Positions 36,648 through 45,194 of a stretch of DNA of 64,000 nt are shown here, piece after piece. The stretch comes from Priestia megaterium. GTDB lineage: Bacteria > Bacillota > Bacilli > Bacillales > Bacillaceae_H. A model generated the notes under the pieces. It ran no database searches. It worked only from the letters and a program-made list of their open reading frames with translations, and was not told the origin of the DNA. Both the position numbers and the translations under genes were made by a program. The stretch spans positions 62,001-126,000 of the forward strand of contig VTEF01000001.1 in assembly GCA_008180335.1 (NCBI GenBank). The letters run 5' to 3'. Numbering within the stretch: the first letter of the stretch is position 1; every line of letters starts with the position of its first letter.

Positions 36648-39239
36648 ATGGAAGAAAAAAATAAGACTGCCAGGAACAATCGGCAGTCAGGATTAGACAC
36701 TTGTAAAAGTGTCGCCATGAATAAAATCAATAACTCTATTATACCACAGCTTGTTAACATGTTCGATAAGCAAAACATAAAGCTTATTAAACTAAAAGGC
36801 TATGGTCCTATTAACAAAAAAGAAGGGGACGATCGCTACAGCGAAGCAAAAACCCCGGTCGGAAAATGGAAAGAAGCGGAGCCTTTAACCGAACATCAAG
36901 CCCAGGAATGGGTAAAGAATGGCGGCTGGTTAGGTCTTGAAATCCCAGAAGGCTTCGACGTAATAGACGTAGACGACAAGCAGGAAGGGGAGCTACTGCA
37001 AAGGCTGTTAAGTCTCCAAGGCTTTAAATTCCACGAAATGCAGACAAAGAACGGGCTTCAATTTTTCTTTAAAACTAGCGGAAATCTAAAAAAGCAGCGG
37101 GCGAGATTCGTTACGGCGTTAGGGATTGTATGTGATTATCGACTTTCTGGAAAAGGCTATACGGTCCTTCCTACACAGAATACCGAAGGACGCAGCTGGA
37201 GCCATATCGAAAGCGGAGCATTAAGCGAGACCCCGTTCTACTTGGAACCTTCGCCGAAGATGGTTAATAAATCAGAGGATAGACCTTTCAGCGTACCGAT
37301 CCAGGAGGCGAGAAATAACACAGTACATTCCTGGTTATGCGCCTTAGTGGAATTTAATCTTTGGAATAAAGAACAGCTGCAGCAGATCGGCGAACTAATC
37401 TTTGATTCTATCTGTAATCCTTCTTACTATTCGACAGACGGGAAGGAAACAGCAGAGCAGACCATAAAAAGCGCGTTATCTCATAAGCCAAGCGGTAAAA
37501 ATTATGAAGCTGGCAGCAATCGGAATACGACGACAGATATTAGGATTCTTCCTAATGTGCCGGTTAGTGAAAAGGTTGTTCTTCCTTACGGCTGGCTGCT
37601 TTCAGAAGCTAACTACGCTTTATACCAGGAGTCGAGCAACAAAAACAGGTCAGATCAGTTAGTTTCACATAACCCTATTGTTATCACTGGTCGTTACGAA
37701 AACCTAACAGACCAAACAACAGGTATTGTAACGGCGTTCTTGCAGAATGGGCGCTGGAAGGAAATTAAGCGGGGCCGTGACTACATGATGGTCCAGAATA
37801 AGCTTGTAGAGTTATCTAGCTTCGGCTTTCCCGTTACCAGTGTAAATTCTCGTAAAATCGTCCAGTACCTATCAGACTTCGAAGCTCGTAATCAAGCGGA
37901 ATTACCTGTATTAAAAGCAAGTGAGCAGCTGGGCTGGATCGATAAAGGTTTTTTGATAGGGGATACATTCATTGATGAGAACGGCAAGGAACGTAAGAAA
38001 GATGATACGGACGCGGTTTCCTTTATAGGGGCAGACGCGGGGGACGATCAATTTGTACAGGGATTTCATACAAGGGGAAGCCTGGAAGAATGGCTAGAAA
38101 CAGTCGGAAAAGTACAGGATTACCATAGGGTCATGGTCGGTCTTTACGTTTCTTTTGCTAGTGTCTTAGTGGAATTGTTTAAATCGAATGTATTTATTTA
38201 CGAATTATCCAGTGATACGTCGAAAGGGAAAACAATCTCTATGCGGATCTTCGCTAGTGTTTGGGGGAACCCAGACGAAAAACGAAACGGTATCTTGAAA
38301 AAATGGAACACGACCTTAGTAAACCTGGAACGACTAGCGGGTATTTCTAATAACATCCCTCTGTTCCTGGATGATACAAAAGAAGCGGACCCTAAGAACA
38401 TTGCCCGTTCCATTTACCAGATAACAAGTGGTCAGGGTAAGGGGCGAGGTAGTACGAAGGGAACACAGAAAATGAAGTACTGGAACAACGTCATTTTTAG
38501 TACAGGCGAACAAAAGATTACGAATTTCTCGAAAGACGGGGGAACAGCGGGGCGGACGCTTACAGTTAATGGGTTGCCGTTTGGAGAGGATAGCCCTGAA
38601 ACAGGGCGCTTTGTTAAACGGATAGACTTAGCAATACGTCGAAATTACGGTCATGCAGGACGTGAATTTATCAAGTTTATTTTAAAAAAAGAAAACCAAG
38701 CGGACTGGGATGAATGGGAAGAACGGTGGTTTGAATACCAGGACGTTTTTATAAACAGAGTACCAGAAAACAACTCAGTCGCAGGAAGGCTAGCAGAATA
38801 CGCCGCACTCATTGCGGTTGCTGCACAACTTGTAAATCTTTGCTTTGGTGTTGAATGGGATTCGAAAAGCATCATTCTAAAATGGTGGGACGAGCTTATC
38901 GCTGATAATCAAGAGCTTGACCGTCCGAAAGAAGCCCTGCAAGCCGTTTACGATTGGGCGATTGCGAACCGTTCTAACTTTAAATTCAACAGCAGCGAGG
39001 CGGTAAAGGGTCCGTGTTACGGGGAATGGGATGATGAAATGGGATGGACAGAAATTCGATTTAACACGTTGTTACTCGAAGATCAACTGACGAAATTAGG
39101 ATACGAGGCAAAAGCCATTATAAAAAGCTGGAAAAATCGCGGGTGGCTGGATACAAGCCACGGGTACCGTAAGCAATTTACCAGAAAAGGAAGCAGTGAA
39201 TACTATGTCGTCGTTAAACGGGAGGCGTTGGAGAATTAA
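36648..39239 (+). CDS. Prim-Pol and DUF927-type replication protein (primase-helicase)
   Basis: About 863 residues. The N-terminal half has a bifunctional primase/polymerase domain with GGWLGLEIPEGFDVIDVDD (acidic metal-binding DVD, residues about 93-110) and a following KNGLQFFFKTS strand. The C-terminal half is a DUF927 P-loop ATPase: Walker A TSKGKT (about 521), IPLFLDDTKEAD (Walker B), FSTGEQKI sensor and a winged-helix end. It likely primes and unwinds element DNA. The start ATG follows GGGGGAAAGG; an upstream in-frame extension runs back through the terminator hairpin and is rejected. Iterons follow directly. Confidence 0.88.
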   Translation: MEEKNKTARNNRQSGLDTCKSVAMNKINNSIIPQLVNMFDKQNIKLIKLKGYGPINKKEGDDRYSEAKTPVGKWKEAEPLTEHQAQEWVKNGGWLGLEIPEGFDVIDVDDKQEGELLQRLLSLQGFKFHEMQTKNGLQFFFKTSGNLKKQRARFVTALGIVCDYRLSGKGYTVLPTQNTEGRSWSHIESGALSETPFYLEPSPKMVNKSEDRPFSVPIQEARNNTVHSWLCALVEFNLWNKEQLQQIGELIFDSICNPSYYSTDGKETAEQTIKSALSHKPSGKNYEAGSNRNTTTDIRILPNVPVSEKVVLPYGWLLSEANYALYQESSNKNRSDQLVSHNPIVITGRYENLTDQTTGIVTAFLQNGRWKEIKRGRDYMMVQNKLVELSSFGFPVTSVNSRKIVQYLSDFEARNQAELPVLKASEQLGWIDKGFLIGDTFIDENGKERKKDDTDAVSFIGADAGDDQFVQGFHTRGSLEEWLETVGKVQDYHRVMVGLYVSFASVLVELFKSNVFIYELSSDTSKGKTISMRIFASVWGNPDEKRNGILKKWNTTLVNLERLAGISNNIPLFLDDTKEADPKNIARSIYQITSGQGKGRGSTKGTQKMKYWNNVIFSTGEQKITNFSKDGGTAGRTLTVNGLPFGEDSPETGRFVKRIDLAIRRNYGHAGREFIKFILKKENQADWDEWEERWFEYQDVFINRVPENNSVAGRLAEYAALIAVAAQLVNLCFGVEWDSKSIILKWWDELIADNQELDRPKEALQAVYDWAIANRSNFKFNSSEAVKGPCYGEWDDEMGWTEIRFNTLLLEDQLTKLGYEAKAIIKSWKNRGWLDTSHGYRKQFTRKGSSEYYVVVKREALEN

Positions 39240-39248
39240 ACCAGCTGC

Positions 39249-39586
39249 AATAGTAAAGAAATAGTAACGAAAAAATTAGTACTTTACGATTGATGAACGC
39301 AAGGAGCGCAAGGGTTTAACCCATGTAATAGTAAAAATAGTAACAAATATTTAATAGTACTTACGTGAGAAAAGTTTTTCCTTTCTCATCTGGCTATAAA
39401 TCAATTAATTATATATAGCCTGTATTTTAAAAAACGTTACTATTCTTACTATTTTCGCCTTGAACCCATGAGGCTGTAAGGCTCGTAAATCGTAACGGCG
39501 GTTACTATTGATCTACTACTGATACTATTGAAGGCTGGGAAGCGTTGGGGCTGTAAGGCTGGACTGTATTTAAAAACTTTACTATT
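39249..39586. repeat. Iteron cluster, candidate replication origin
   Basis: The 9-mer AATAGTAAC or close variants occurs about ten times in 340 bases. Forward copies start at 39249, 39260, 39327, 39336 and 39353; reverse copies (GTTACTATT type) at 39436, 39445, 39501, 39521 and 39578. GGCTGTAAGGCT is repeated at 39472 and 39549, and GGGTTTAACCC is a dyad at 39313. There is no gene in 39240-39693. Placement right behind the primase-helicase gene matches satellite origins. Confidence 0.7.
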
Positions 39587-39693
39587 GGAAGGGGGCTAGA
39601 AGAGTGGATTTAAAGAGTAGGGAAAAAGGGGCGTTCCCGTCCGATCACCCCCGAATTACGAAACAAAGTCCATAAATGAAAGGGAGGAGCCGT

Positions 39694-40377
39694 ATGAAAA
39701 AAGATTTTGACCCATACGACATGGTGAAAAAACGGGAACTTCACCCGAGAGCAGACCAGAAAAATTTTGTAGACGTGCGTAAAGGAAATTTAGTATTGCG
39801 CTGCGGTGGAAAGAAACGGCGAGGCGGTTTTTGTAAATCGTTTGCTGGGTCCGGCACCGATCACCCAGGATACGGACGCTGTAAATATTGTGGCGGGAAG
39901 TCTACAGGACCGAAAACAGAAGCAGGTAAAGAGAAGGTCGGGCAAAATGCTAATAAGCATGGTCTTTACAGCAAAGTTTTATCTGATCGAGAAAAAGACA
40001 CTTATCATAAAATTCTTGATTCGGATGGTCTGGTCAGCCTAAAAGAAGAGATTGCTTTTTTAAGGACTAAGATTATTACTTACTTAGAACGCTGGATGCT
40101 TAAAGAACGAGGGGGCGGTTATGATTCTACAAAGCAGTGGTACAAGGACGGTAATGAAAAAGCCTTTTACCACGCTGGAAGTATTGAGGATAGACCGTTA
40201 ATGCGTGCCTATAACGAGTTAGGGCGCTTGGTAGAAAAACAGGCAAGGCTTACTGGCGAGAATAAGGATGACATACTAAGTCAGATTAACGAGGAACTAC
40301 GCGCAGCTAGCCAAAAAGAAAGCCTGGAATCATGGTCGGCTTTTTTACCGCCGCATAGTGTCTCAAATAACGATTAA
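39694..40377 (+). CDS. Small-terminase-like zinc-ribbon protein
   Basis: About 227 residues. A cysteine-rich N-terminus (RCGGKKRRGGFCKSF...GRCKYCGG, residues about 30-62) resembles a zinc ribbon. It is followed by GPKTEAGKEKVGQNANKHGLYSK in two parts, a motif seen in many phage small terminase/DNA-packaging-associated proteins, and then by a helical domain. Position after the origin is where PICIs carry terS. A TerS role is inference; an HNH-accessory or unknown DNA-binding role is possible. GGGAGGAG defines the start. Confidence 0.5.
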   Translation: MKKDFDPYDMVKKRELHPRADQKNFVDVRKGNLVLRCGGKKRRGGFCKSFAGSGTDHPGYGRCKYCGGKSTGPKTEAGKEKVGQNANKHGLYSKVLSDREKDTYHKILDSDGLVSLKEEIAFLRTKIITYLERWMLKERGGGYDSTKQWYKDGNEKAFYHAGSIEDRPLMRAYNELGRLVEKQARLTGENKDDILSQINEELRAASQKESLESWSAFLPPHSVSNND

Positions 40378-40463
40378 ATTTTGATACATGATTTGATACA
40401 TTACGAACCTTTAATTTAAGCCGATTCAAAAACGTATCATATGATTACACTATATTGATACAA
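40377..40463. repeat. TGATACA motif cluster 1
   Basis: TGATACA occurs at 40382, 40394 and 40456, with GTATCATATG at 40434. AATTTTGATACAT (40377-40389) is repeated, inverted, at 46462-46474, and GTATCATATG recurs at 46389. The cluster precedes the orphan gene at 40491. Confidence 0.5.
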
Positions 40464-40490
40464 ATATTTAATAGTCGAGGTGGAAAGAGA

Positions 40491-40967
40491 ATGAAAAAAA
40501 TCATCGCAAATAAGTTGGATAAGCATATTTCCGACCTTCTTCTTAACCAAGAGGAAGATGAACAGTATTTACAAAAATTCAAAGAACTGCTGGAAGAACT
40601 TGGGGAAGAGTTAAAGCGTTTATGGAATGATAAGGACAAGATGAAAGACCTAATTCAAGAGATGATTGACGAGTGCCTATTTATTCTTATTAGCCCGTTA
40701 GAACAGTATGAATGGGATGATATGAAGGCTGATCAGCTAAAAGGCTTGTGGGCTTATGCTGAAACCGCTGGAAGATTTAGAGATATTGCAGGAAAAGCTG
40801 CTTATTCAGAAAATCTTACAAATCGTATCCTTTATTCTAAATACAAATTAGAGGAACGAATGTTTTTCTTAAACGAAAGTTTAGAAAACTTGGACGGTAT
40901 GGCTTACAGACTTTTAAATTTTCTCAACGTGAGAAATTCGTTAATCCAGGAGTACAACAATCGATAG
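40491..40967 (+). CDS. Hypothetical acidic helical protein
   Basis: About 158 residues, very rich in Glu/Lys/Leu helices (EEDEQYLQKFKELLEELGEELKRL in part). No membrane segment and no family recognised. ATG with GAGGTGG; the preceding in-frame codons overlap the TGATACA cluster. First gene of the tightly packed group 40491-42294. Confidence 0.6.
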   Translation: MKKIIANKLDKHISDLLLNQEEDEQYLQKFKELLEELGEELKRLWNDKDKMKDLIQEMIDECLFILISPLEQYEWDDMKADQLKGLWAYAETAGRFRDIAGKAAYSENLTNRILYSKYKLEERMFFLNESLENLDGMAYRLLNFLNVRNSLIQEYNNR

Positions 40968-40976
40968 GGGGATTTA

Positions 40977-41369
40977 ATGGGAGTTTATATTGAAGGGTAT
41001 ACCAGTAAAAAGGTTATACGTCGCTGGCTAGATAACTATGAATCTATGGCCGTAGGGGATAAGATTCCCGACGATATGCCAAGAAATACTGGGGGGCCTA
41101 AAGTAGCCGACGGCTGGGGACCTGGTAAACTCAATAAGTTAATGCTAGATCAAGCGCTGGAAAAGATTCCAGATAAGGTAACGAAGTATTGTGTGTATGC
41201 TAGGTGGGTTCATGTTTTTGCTGTAAAAAGTACCCTAAAAGCATTAAGGATAACGAAAGAGGAGTATTATAATCGCTGCAGTCAGGGCGTAGACTTCATT
41301 TACAGCGAAATTAACGGCGAACGTGCCGGGGTTAAAAATCTATTAGAACTAATATTACAGGGGGAGTAA
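40977..41369 (+). CDS. Putative phage late-gene regulator (helix-turn-helix, antiterminator/RinA-like)
   Basis: 130 residues. The C-terminal part AVKSTLKALRITKEEYYNRCSQGVDFIYSEI (in two pieces, residues about 82-112) has the sigma-region-4-like layout of phage late regulators. The N-terminus has a conserved-looking PRNTGGPKVADGWGPG. The assignment is by pattern only. AGGGGG precedes the ATG; the next gene starts three bases after the stop. Confidence 0.45.
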   Translation: MGVYIEGYTSKKVIRRWLDNYESMAVGDKIPDDMPRNTGGPKVADGWGPGKLNKLMLDQALEKIPDKVTKYCVYARWVHVFAVKSTLKALRITKEEYYNRCSQGVDFIYSEINGERAGVKNLLELILQGE

Positions 41370-41372
41370 ACT

Positions 41373-42092
41373 ATGTTAACTTTTAAAACATTTGAAAGCA
41401 TTAAAAATAAGGTATCAGAGCATAAGGAAATTTGCGGTAACTATGATCAACAGCGTGCGGCTGCGAAAAGAGAAGTCGAGGAAATGAAGGCTAAGGAAGG
41501 CGAATTACTAAACCGTCAGATTGCTGGTGAAGAAGTTATCGACGAGTTAGCACGTACTAAGGCAAAGATTGCTGTAGCAGAAGAAAAATACCGTCGTTTA
41601 GTGGAGCAGATTGGGGCGACCAACCCAGCCATTAACCTAAAAGGGAATAATATGCTTACCTTAAAGTCTGAAATTCGCATGGCTATTGCTTCTGGAAGAT
41701 TGCTAGACGAAACAATGAAAGTCGAAATGGAAGCCCTTGAAGAAGCGAAGCAGCAGTATTTAGCAGCAGCAGAAAAGGCTTTAATTAAATTCCACCAGGT
41801 GCAAAATCACGTACTTAAAGTTCAAGAAGAAGGGGCTTCTATTACTGGTGAGCCTTTAGGACAGCCCGAAGTACCAACAATGTCAGTTTTACGTCCTACT
41901 TTGTGGATTGAATCAAACGATTATAATAATGAGTTTTACAAAGTAAAATTACACGCTGACGCTGTAGTGAACGGGAAAAAAGAAGAAATTAAAGGGGTAT
42001 CTAGACCAGACAAAGTTGATTTACCCGAAAAGAGATACACGCCTGGTCCGAACGAGAGAGTAGACGAAAACGGCGTTATCTGGAACAGGTAA
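41373..42092 (+). CDS. Hypothetical coiled-coil protein
   Basis: 239 residues. Residues about 20-80 and 95-150 are long charged heptad-rich helices, and the C-terminal 70 residues look like a small beta domain (LWIESNDYNNEFYKVKL...). It might be a scaffold or capsid-interfering protein, but I recognise no family. GGGGGAG upstream of ATG; packed between neighbours. Confidence 0.6.
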   Translation: MLTFKTFESIKNKVSEHKEICGNYDQQRAAAKREVEEMKAKEGELLNRQIAGEEVIDELARTKAKIAVAEEKYRRLVEQIGATNPAINLKGNNMLTLKSEIRMAIASGRLLDETMKVEMEALEEAKQQYLAAAEKALIKFHQVQNHVLKVQEEGASITGEPLGQPEVPTMSVLRPTLWIESNDYNNEFYKVKLHADAVVNGKKEEIKGVSRPDKVDLPEKRYTPGPNERVDENGVIWNR

Positions 42093-42108
42093 GAAGGAGG
42101 GATAGGAA

Positions 42109-42294
42109 ATGGCAGAGACCTTAGAAGAACTAAGATACGAAAATCAGCTGTTACGCTTACAATTGCAGGAGAAAGACCAGCGCATTAAAGAGTTAGAAGT
42201 GAGTGAAAAGGAACTAAATGACTTTAAGCATAAGCAGGCACATGATAGGTGGGTCAGCGGCGGTCGGAAGGGTAACAGAGGGGTAAGAAAGTAA
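42109..42294 (+). CDS. Small coiled-coil protein
   Basis: 61 residues: a leucine heptad helix (LEELRYENQLLRLQLQ, EKDQRIKELEVS) with a basic tail GGRKGNRGVRK. AAGGAGGGATAGG upstream of ATG. Such proteins often dimerise. No function known. Confidence 0.55.
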   Translation: MAETLEELRYENQLLRLQLQEKDQRIKELEVSEKELNDFKHKQAHDRWVSGGRKGNRGVRK

Positions 42295-42364
42295 ACTGAA
42301 AATTAATTTGTCGGTTTCATCGTTCGACGTTAAAGAAACGATTGGCGAGGAGTTGATCATAGGC

Positions 42365-42432
42365 CTCCCAGGTTTAGATCACCTAGAAAACGATCTATAT
42401 CTGGGAGACTTATGCTCTTTTTAGGTCTCCCA
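42365..42432 (+). promoter_or_regulatory. Mutually exclusive hairpins ahead of the tape measure gene
   Basis: Hairpin 1: CTCCCAG and TAGATC (42365-42380) with GATCTA and CTGGGAG (42392-42407). Hairpin 2: TGGGAGAC (42402-42409) with GTCTCCCA (42425-42432), a perfect 8-bp stem. They share 42402-42407, so only one can form. The ribosome binding site of the tape measure gene (AAAGGAGAC) starts five bases after hairpin 2. The same stretch also stays open as about 42 codons in another frame ending at 42426. Confidence 0.5.
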
Positions 42433-42450
42433 TGAAAGGAGACAGGGAGA

Positions 42451-44796
42451 ATGGCAAGAGAATTCGTAATGGGTGCCAGGATTAACCTAGAAACGCGGGG
42501 GTTTACTAACCCTATGCGTGACGCTATTCAGGCTACACAATCATTTCGGCAATCTGTAGATACTGGCGCCAGCGGTATGAGAACGTTCGACAGTTCAGTC
42601 GATAGGACCGGTTCGTCTATGTCACAAATGGCACGGCAAGCGGATACGGCTACCCGTGAAATGCGAGAGCAAGCGCAGGTTACTACAACCCTTAAAGATC
42701 GTCTGTTTAGCCTGCAGGGTGCTGTAGCAGCCGTAGCAGGTAGCATGGCAGTAAAAGGAGCCTATAACTGGCTAGTAGGCGCTAACGCTGATATGGAGCA
42801 GTATCAGAACACCCTTACAGTCGTACTAGGAAGTCAACAGAAGGCTGTAGAACAAATGGCCTGGGCTGAAAAGTTCGCTGCAAAGACCCCTTTCGAGATT
42901 CCTAGTATCATAGACGCCACAACCCGATTAGAATCTTATGGGATTGAGTCTAAGAAGGTATTAGGGATAACTGGGGACATGGCTTCTGTAATGGGTAAAG
43001 ATTTAATGCAGGCTGTGGAAGCCGTAGCCGACGCCCAAACAGGCGAATTAGAACGTATGAAAGAGTTTGGTATTACTAAGAAGATGATCGAGGACCAGGC
43101 GAAATTGCTAGGTACAAACCCTATTAACAATAAGGGCCAGATCACTGATATGAAAGCCTTTAATACTGTCATGTTTAGCCTTATGGAAGAACGCTTTAAG
43201 GGCGGTATGGAAATGCAAAGTAAGTCATTCAAAGGGATGTTATCGAATGCTGCAGACTTCATGGGGTCTATGGGTCGACGGCTGGGGGAACCCCTCTTCG
43301 AAAAAGCAAAAGCCGGTTTAGGGGATTTCTTAGGATTCTTAAACCGGCTACAGGATAGCGGCGCTATAGATTCGTTTATTACTAAGACACAGAAGGTCGG
43401 GTCTGTCATATGGAACGCTTTTTCTACGGCGGGAAGCATGATAGCGAATGTGTTTAACGCAATAAAAGGTCCTGCTACGGCAACGATCGGTTATCTGGTC
43501 GATAACTTTAAAACTCTTTCGCCGTATATATTCGGGGTAGCAGCAGCACTTGGGACATATGCAGTGGTTACGAAGACGGTAATGACTGTTACGAAAGCCT
43601 GGAAGGCGGCGCAGCTGGCGTTAAATGTTTCGTTCTTAGCTAATCCGATATTTTGGATAGTCGCAGGAATAGGATTACTAATAGGGGCTGCCATTCAGTT
43701 AGCAGGCGGCTGGGACGTAGTAAAACAAAAACTTCTAGCGTTATGGCCTGTAGTAGTAAACGCCTGGAATAACATCTGGTCTACTTTGAAGCCAATTTTA
43801 ACTATGATCGGACAGAAGGCTATAGAAATTTGGCAGTATCTAGTACAGGCGGTACCTCCACTTCTTATGCAACTATGGACGGCAGCTGTCACCTGGTTAA
43901 CGAATATCTGGAATGCGATAAGCCAGATTCTAACTACGATCTGGACAGGTATTGTTAATATATTTAATGCTGTAAAATCCTTCTGGAATCAATGGGGCGG
44001 ATTAATAACAGCGTTATTCCAAGTCTACTGGGCGTATGTATCGTCTATCTTTAAATCGACACTATCGGTTTTATGGACGTTAATAAAAGGTGGATTTACC
44101 GTCATTTATAATATCGTTTCGGGTATTTGGAAAATGGTAAGCGGCGTAATCCAGGTTGGTTGGTCGATTATATCGGGACTATTCAGCTTCTGGTTAAATG
44201 TCCTTTCCGGTAACTGGCAAGGCGCCTGGGATAGTATGCTGGGAATGTTAGATGGGGTCTGGTCTGGAATAAAGGACTTCTTTAGCGGATTAAAAGACCT
44301 GTTCTTTGACAGTGGCGCGGCAATAATGCGCACCCTGGCAGATGGTATTAAGTCTATGGTTACAGCACCATTTGACGCGGTTAAAAGCGCGCTAGGTAAA
44401 GTGAGGGAATTGTTACCTTTCTCTGACGCTAAAACGGGACCTTTAAGCGACCTAACCCATAACGGCGGTAAGATCGTAAGCACAATGGCAGAAGGTGTCT
44501 ATAAGCAAGCGGGGACGCTCCACAGGGCTATGAGTGATACGTTTGAATCGTCACCAGGTCTAAGTGCTTCATCTTCGATAAAAGAGGATTCGGTTCCTTT
44601 ATCAGGGTCTCGGTCGAGAAATGTTTCTTCTAGTAAGTCTGTAAAATTCGGAGACATTCACGTTCATATCGACGGGTCAAATAACAGAAGTGTTAGAGAT
44701 ATGGCGGACGAATTAATAGAGGTATTGCACGAAAAAATTAGTAAGGCTGATACTATACTTAGCGACGCTGACTGGGAAAGCTTACTGTACGATTAA
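42451..44796 (+). CDS. Phage tail tape measure protein
   Basis: 781 residues and complete. The N-terminal part (residues about 90-290) is a tape-measure N-terminal domain (TTRLESYGIESKKVLGITGD, FGITKKMIEDQAKLLG). Then come hydrophobic segments at about 355-425, a long series of tryptophan-rich W-x-x-I repeats (about 440-610), and the usual C-terminal LLPFSDAKTGPLSDLTHNGG (about 652-672). In siphophages this protein fixes tail length and enters the host. No other tail gene is recognisable in the element. It follows the hairpin pair at 42365. Confidence 0.9.
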   Translation: MAREFVMGARINLETRGFTNPMRDAIQATQSFRQSVDTGASGMRTFDSSVDRTGSSMSQMARQADTATREMREQAQVTTTLKDRLFSLQGAVAAVAGSMAVKGAYNWLVGANADMEQYQNTLTVVLGSQQKAVEQMAWAEKFAAKTPFEIPSIIDATTRLESYGIESKKVLGITGDMASVMGKDLMQAVEAVADAQTGELERMKEFGITKKMIEDQAKLLGTNPINNKGQITDMKAFNTVMFSLMEERFKGGMEMQSKSFKGMLSNAADFMGSMGRRLGEPLFEKAKAGLGDFLGFLNRLQDSGAIDSFITKTQKVGSVIWNAFSTAGSMIANVFNAIKGPATATIGYLVDNFKTLSPYIFGVAAALGTYAVVTKTVMTVTKAWKAAQLALNVSFLANPIFWIVAGIGLLIGAAIQLAGGWDVVKQKLLALWPVVVNAWNNIWSTLKPILTMIGQKAIEIWQYLVQAVPPLLMQLWTAAVTWLTNIWNAISQILTTIWTGIVNIFNAVKSFWNQWGGLITALFQVYWAYVSSIFKSTLSVLWTLIKGGFTVIYNIVSGIWKMVSGVIQVGWSIISGLFSFWLNVLSGNWQGAWDSMLGMLDGVWSGIKDFFSGLKDLFFDSGAAIMRTLADGIKSMVTAPFDAVKSALGKVRELLPFSDAKTGPLSDLTHNGGKIVSTMAEGVYKQAGTLHRAMSDTFESSPGLSASSSIKEDSVPLSGSRSRNVSSSKSVKFGDIHVHIDGSNNRSVRDMADELIEVLHEKISKADTILSDADWESLLYD

Positions 44797-44815
44797 AAGA
44801 TAGAAACGCCAGGAC

Positions 44816-45016
44816 TTAAATATCCTGGCGTTTTTCGTTGTGCAGTAGATCGGTAACTTCCTCGAATAAACTTTTAACAGGCTGATTTCCTTCCCCCCAG
44901 TTTCTTAAAAGCCGTAGCGCTTCTTCTGGTTGCTGGTAAGACAGTTTGGCTAGCATTTCGGGTAGATAAGCGTGTTTCTTTATTATTTCTGGATCAATAA
45001 AAAATTGTTTTTCCAT
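44816..45016 (-). CDS. Small hypothetical protein
   Basis: 66 residues, soluble and helical (FIDPEIIKKHAYLPEMLAKL...). ATG with AAGGACTG upstream. It is convergent with the tape measure gene, and a hairpin (about 44809-44835: GCCAGGA.../TCCTGGC) between them ends both. Unknown family. Confidence 0.55.
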   Translation of the reverse strand: MEKQFFIDPEIIKKHAYLPEMLAKLSYQQPEEALRLLRNWGEGNQPVKSLFEEVTDLLHNEKRQDI

Positions 45017-45194
45017 TTAATAATCAGTCCTTAAAACTTTCGAGATTTTCGAAAACAGTCACATTAAGCTATTTTAGCTTTTTTTATGAAGAATAAACTC
45101 TTTTCACCTAAGGTTTGATAAAATTCATTATAAGAAATTGGAAAATAAAAAGGAAATACCGATAACTATAGTAAGACAAAAAGGAGGCGATAAA

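Noticed and set aside
36499-36696. 65-codon ORF over the replication leader
   Set aside because: It runs through the terminator-like hairpins, lacks a good ribosome binding site and overlaps the real start of the primase gene in another frame.
39249-39586. CRISPR array
   Set aside because: Repeat units are only 9 bases, lie in both orientations and have irregular spacing without equal-length spacers; iterons fit better.
42936-43439. 167-codon minus-strand ORF inside the tape measure gene
   Set aside because: Shadow of a long, well-supported gene; poor composition and no ribosome binding site.
44106-44483. 125-codon minus-strand ORF inside the tape measure gene
   Set aside because: Also an antisense shadow; the plus strand carries the W-repeat and C-terminal tape measure motifs here.
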